A DNA stretch of 8,397 nt from an uncultured Acetatifactor sp. (GTDB lineage Bacteria; Bacillota; Clostridia; Lachnospirales; Lachnospiraceae), in assembly GCA_947644185.1 (NCBI GenBank), contig CANRZC010000093.1:1-8397 (forward strand), read 5' to 3'. Below are positions 6,195-8,397 of the stretch, one piece after another. Under the pieces are notes generated by a model. It was not told where the DNA came from and did no database searches. It worked only from the letters and a program-made list of their open reading frames with translations. Position numbers and translations under genes: made by a program. How positions within the stretch are numbered: the stretch's first letter is position 1; the number at the start of each line of letters is the position of its first letter.

Positions 6195-8090
6195 ATGTGC
6201 GGGATATGCGGATTTATAGAGAAGGACGAATTTGGCGCCAGGGAACACCTTTCAAGGAACTACCCCCCCAGGGAGGAAATTTTGGCGCAGATGATGAGCG
6301 CTTTGGCCCACAGAGGGCCTGACCAGGGGAAAAGCTGGCTCTCGGACCATGCGGCTCTGGGCTTCAGACGCCTGGCCATCATTGACCCAGGCGGCAGCAG
6401 CCAGCCCATGATAAATGAGACCAAAGATAAAGTGCTGGTATTCAATGGGGAAATCTACAACTATCAGGCCCTGCGGCTGGAATTGCTCCGTGCCGGGCAC
6501 CTCTTTTCTACCCAGGGAGATTCGGAGGTACTGCTCCACGGTTATGAGGAATGGGGAGAGCATCTACCGGAGCACCTGCGGGGAATGTTCGCCTTTGCCA
6601 TCTGGGATGAGAAGGCCCAAACTCTTTTTGCTGCCAGAGATCCCTTTGGCATAAAGCCCTTTTATTACACCACCTCGGAGGGCAGATTCATCTTCGCCTC
6701 TGAGATCAAGGGAATTCTGCCGCATCCTGCCTATGAAAAACACTTGAACCTGGAAGCGCTGGAGCAGTATCTCTCCTTCCAGTATTCCGTTTTGGAGCAG
6801 ACTTTCTTCCAGGGCATTAGACAGCTCTTGCCCGGGCATTCTCTGACCTATCAGCTCAGCGATACATCTATATCTGTAAAGCGATACTTTGTACCTATGC
6901 TGACTCCTGAGCATCCAAGGAAGGGAAAGGGAGCCTCGGAGGAGGAATGGGTAAAGCAGTTGGACAGCGCCATTGCAGACTCCGTAAAAGCCCATATGAT
7001 TGCAGATGTAGAGGTAGGGACGTTTCTGTCTGGGGGCGTGGACTCCAGCCTCATCGCCGCAGAATTTACAGGGGATAAGACTTTTACCGTGGGCTATGGG
7101 AAAGAGGATGGCTACTACAACGAGATCCCTCTGGCCAGAGAACTGGCGGAAGAGTTACAGCTAGAGCAGCATAATAAGCGAATTTCCGAAAAGGAATTCT
7201 GGGCAGCCGTGCCAGAGGTAATGTACTATATGGACGAACCCTCCGGGGATTCCTCTGCAGTGGCACTGTATTACCTTTCCAGAGAGGCCTCCCGGCATGT
7301 GCGGGTAGTGGTGTCCGGTGAAGGTTCCGATGAATTCTTCGGCGGTTACTGTATCTATTGTGAGCCCCATTCCCTGCACCTGTACCAGAAGCTGCCCAAA
7401 TCCCTGCGAAAGAAAATCGCCAGAATGGCTTCTGGATTGCCCAATGTCAGAGGCCGCAGCTTTCTCCTGCGGGGCGCCATGTCGCTGGAGGAGCGATTTA
7501 TTGGAAACGCAAATCTCTTTACTGCAAAAGAGCGCAAAAAGCTCCTGAAATGTAAGACCGATGCTCTCTCCCCCCAAAGCTTTCTAGAAAAGGATTATCA
7601 GGACGCCAAGGAATTGGATGAGGCCAGCCGTATGCAGTACATCGATCTACTCCACTGGCTGCCCGGAGATATCCTACAGAAGGCAGATCGAATGAGCATG
7701 GCCCATTCCCTGGAGCTGAGAGTCCCTTATCTGGACAGGGAGGTCTTCCAGGTAGCCAAATCTCTGCCCCCAGAGTATAAGCAAAAGGGGCAGATATCAA
7801 AATACCTGTTTCGAAAGGTAGCTGGGCGGCATCTGCCTGAGCGCAGCGCCAGCCGCAAGAAATTGGGTTTCCCGGTGCCTCTAGGACATTTTCTCACCTC
7901 TGAGATGGGAGATGCTGCTATTCAAAAGGCTTTCCATTCACCCACTGCTGAAAAGTTCTTCCACCAGGAGGCCTTGGAAGAGCTATTGGCCGGCCGTGGG
8001 TGCGGTCGCGGCAACACCAACCGGAAGCTTTGGGCTGTGTATGCTTTTCTGGTATGGTACGATATTTATTTCCCGGAAGAATCCTCCTGA
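6195..8090 (+). CDS. asnB: Asparagine synthetase, glutamine-hydrolysing
   Basis: Cytoplasmic enzyme that makes asparagine from aspartate, ATP and glutamine nitrogen. The 631 residues have an N-terminal class II glutaminase domain and a C-terminal ATP pyrophosphatase synthetase domain. Nucleophile Cys2 follows the initiator Met (MCGICGF), with RGPDQG (40-45), GFRRLAIID (56-64, substrate-binding Arg), NGEIYNY (84-90) and GDSE (108-111). The synthetase domain has the ATP loop SGGVDSS (279-285), SGEGSDEFFGGY (374-385), DRMSMAHSLELRVPYLD (498-514) and KLGFPVP (556-562). Both active sites look complete and length is normal for AsnB. The start is fixed by Cys2, with AGGAG 9 nt upstream; a nearby ATG at 6187 is out of frame. 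It lies 171 bp after the lipoprotein with no strong promoter seen, so it may be read from the upstream operon or from an unrecognised promoter. Confidence 0.96.
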   Translation: MCGICGFIEKDEFGAREHLSRNYPPREEILAQMMSALAHRGPDQGKSWLSDHAALGFRRLAIIDPGGSSQPMINETKDKVLVFNGEIYNYQALRLELLRAGHLFSTQGDSEVLLHGYEEWGEHLPEHLRGMFAFAIWDEKAQTLFAARDPFGIKPFYYTTSEGRFIFASEIKGILPHPAYEKHLNLEALEQYLSFQYSVLEQTFFQGIRQLLPGHSLTYQLSDTSISVKRYFVPMLTPEHPRKGKGASEEEWVKQLDSAIADSVKAHMIADVEVGTFLSGGVDSSLIAAEFTGDKTFTVGYGKEDGYYNEIPLARELAEELQLEQHNKRISEKEFWAAVPEVMYYMDEPSGDSSAVALYYLSREASRHVRVVVSGEGSDEFFGGYCIYCEPHSLHLYQKLPKSLRKKIARMASGLPNVRGRSFLLRGAMSLEERFIGNANLFTAKERKKLLKCKTDALSPQSFLEKDYQDAKELDEASRMQYIDLLHWLPGDILQKADRMSMAHSLELRVPYLDREVFQVAKSLPPEYKQKGQISKYLFRKVAGRHLPERSASRKKLGFPVPLGHFLTSEMGDAAIQKAFHSPTAEKFFHQEALEELLAGRGCGRGNTNRKLWAVYAFLVWYDIYFPEESS

Positions 8091-8100
8091 TTCTTCCGGG
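8072..8100 (+). terminator. Perfect 12-bp hairpin spanning the asnB stop codon
   Basis: CCCGGAAGAATC (8072-8083) and GATTCTTCCGGG (8089-8100) pair perfectly around a 5-base loop, CTCCT. The TGA stop (8088-8090) lies at the loop/stem border, so the last codons are within the stem. No T-run follows on either strand, so it is not a textbook intrinsic terminator; transcript end protection or factor-assisted termination is possible. Confidence 0.5.
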
Positions 8101-8123
8101 AGTTCTGCAAGCGGGTAGGAGAG

Positions 8124-8137
8124 CTCCGGCCTTACAT
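8124..8137 (+). repeat. 14-bp direct repeat, left copy
   Basis: CTCCGGCCTTACAT occurs here and again, identically and in the same orientation, at 8376-8389. The two copies enclose about 238 bp of more AT-rich sequence after asnB. They may mark the ends of an insertion or a past recombination or deletion. Confidence 0.55.
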
Positions 8138-8146
8138 TTTTATATC

Positions 8147-8175
8147 TTGACAAAATTATTTTTATGGCATAAGAT
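8147..8175 (+). promoter_or_regulatory. Promoter-like sequence after asnB, reading rightward
   Basis: A perfect TTGACA (8147-8152) is followed after 17 bp by TAAGAT (8170-8175), four of six matches. No plus-strand gene follows within the window. Transcription would run antisense to the minus-strand remnant, past a T-run at 8242-8248 that is preceded only by a weak 5-bp stem. In an AT-rich spacer such a match can arise by chance. Confidence 0.35.
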
Positions 8176-8214
8176 AATAGAAAAGAGAAGCGGGTTTTGT
8201 GTCGTGTACAGCAT

Positions 8215-8388
8215 TCATAGCTCAAGCGAGTTGCCTGTTTCTTTTTTTATATCCATAAAGTCATACAAATACATCTTTCGATTTTCATCATGGCGTACCA
8301 GTACAGAGGCATGAAAGATGTTATACCTTTCAACACCACCCTTCTCATAGTAGACAGGGAGCGCAAATCGGGAATCTCCGGCCTTACA
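8215..8388 (-). pseudogene. C-terminal remnant of a gene on the minus strand, probably frameshifted
   Basis: The minus strand encodes 57 residues ending at a TGA (8217-8215), between that stop and an in-frame TGA at 8391-8389, with no ATG near its beginning. The text is protein-like, with YNIFHASVLVRHDENRK followed by MYLYDFMDIKKETGNSLEL. The pattern of a VLVRH strand followed by KMYLYD and IKKE recalls, from memory, C-terminal domains of large mobile-element or polymorphic-toxin-like proteins; this is a weak resemblance. A neighbouring frame is open from the window edge and begins IDVRPEIPDLRSL, so a one-base deletion or two-base insertion near 8340-8355 may have split the gene. No ribosome site or start is seen. 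The function is unassigned. Confidence 0.42.
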
Positions 8389-8389
8389 T
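8376..8389 (+). repeat. 14-bp direct repeat, right copy
   Basis: Second exact copy of CTCCGGCCTTACAT. On the minus strand it overlaps the upstream end of the gene remnant, where the reading frame is interrupted, so the repeat may be tied to the event that broke the gene. Confidence 0.55.
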
Positions 8390-8397
8390 CAATACAT

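Noticed and set aside
8000..8314. 104-codon plus-strand frame across the asnB end and the spacer
   Set aside because: It begins inside asnB in another frame, crosses the hairpin and has no ribosome site or recognisable motif.
1..8397. CRISPR array, tRNA, rRNA or intact transposase
   Set aside because: No regularly spaced repeats, tRNA-like cloverleaf, conserved rRNA segment or transposase motif was seen on either strand.

Overview
The window most likely comes from a Gram-positive Clostridia-type Firmicute, with a Lachnospiraceae-like gut anaerobe as best guess. The grounds are moderate GC content, strong AGGAGG-type ribosome sites, sigma-A promoters, an OmpR-type two-component system with a lipoprotein, a small FeoB-associated Cys-rich membrane protein and a membrane-anchored NodB-type deacetylase. 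No taxonomic search was possible, so this is an inference from gene style.

Left part (1 to about 2060, minus strand): the 5' 202 codons of pyrH (UMP kinase) run off the left edge. Directly upstream, 11 nt away, is a membrane-anchored polysaccharide deacetylase with its own extended -10 promoter. Further upstream is a 47-residue FeoB-associated Cys-rich membrane protein. It has a near-consensus sigma-A promoter whose start region is covered by a perfect 7-1-7 Fur-like palindrome, but no feoB is visible in the window.

Middle part (about 2100 to 6023, plus strand, divergent from the left part): an OmpR/PhoB-class response regulator, an overlapping sensor histidine kinase and a lipoprotein with beta-propeller-like repeats form one apparent operon. 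Three ACAT half-sites spaced 11 bp apart overlap the operon's -35, which suggests autoregulation. The regulator-kinase-propeller lipoprotein layout resembles the actinobacterial MtrA-MtrB-LpqB module, so the lipoprotein may modulate the kinase at the outer membrane face.

Right part (6195 to 8397): a complete glutamine-hydrolysing asparagine synthetase (AsnB family) follows after 171 bp. Its stop codon lies inside a perfect 12-bp hairpin. The last 300 bp are more AT-rich and hold a promoter-like sequence, a 14-bp direct repeat flanking about 240 bp, and on the minus strand the C-terminal remnant of a probably frameshifted gene. This looks like the edge of a decayed accessory segment.

Most of the window is ordinary core or near-core content. 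The least conventional parts are the orphan Fur-controlled small membrane protein, the kinase-lipoprotein pair with its odd overlapping junction, and the degraded right edge.
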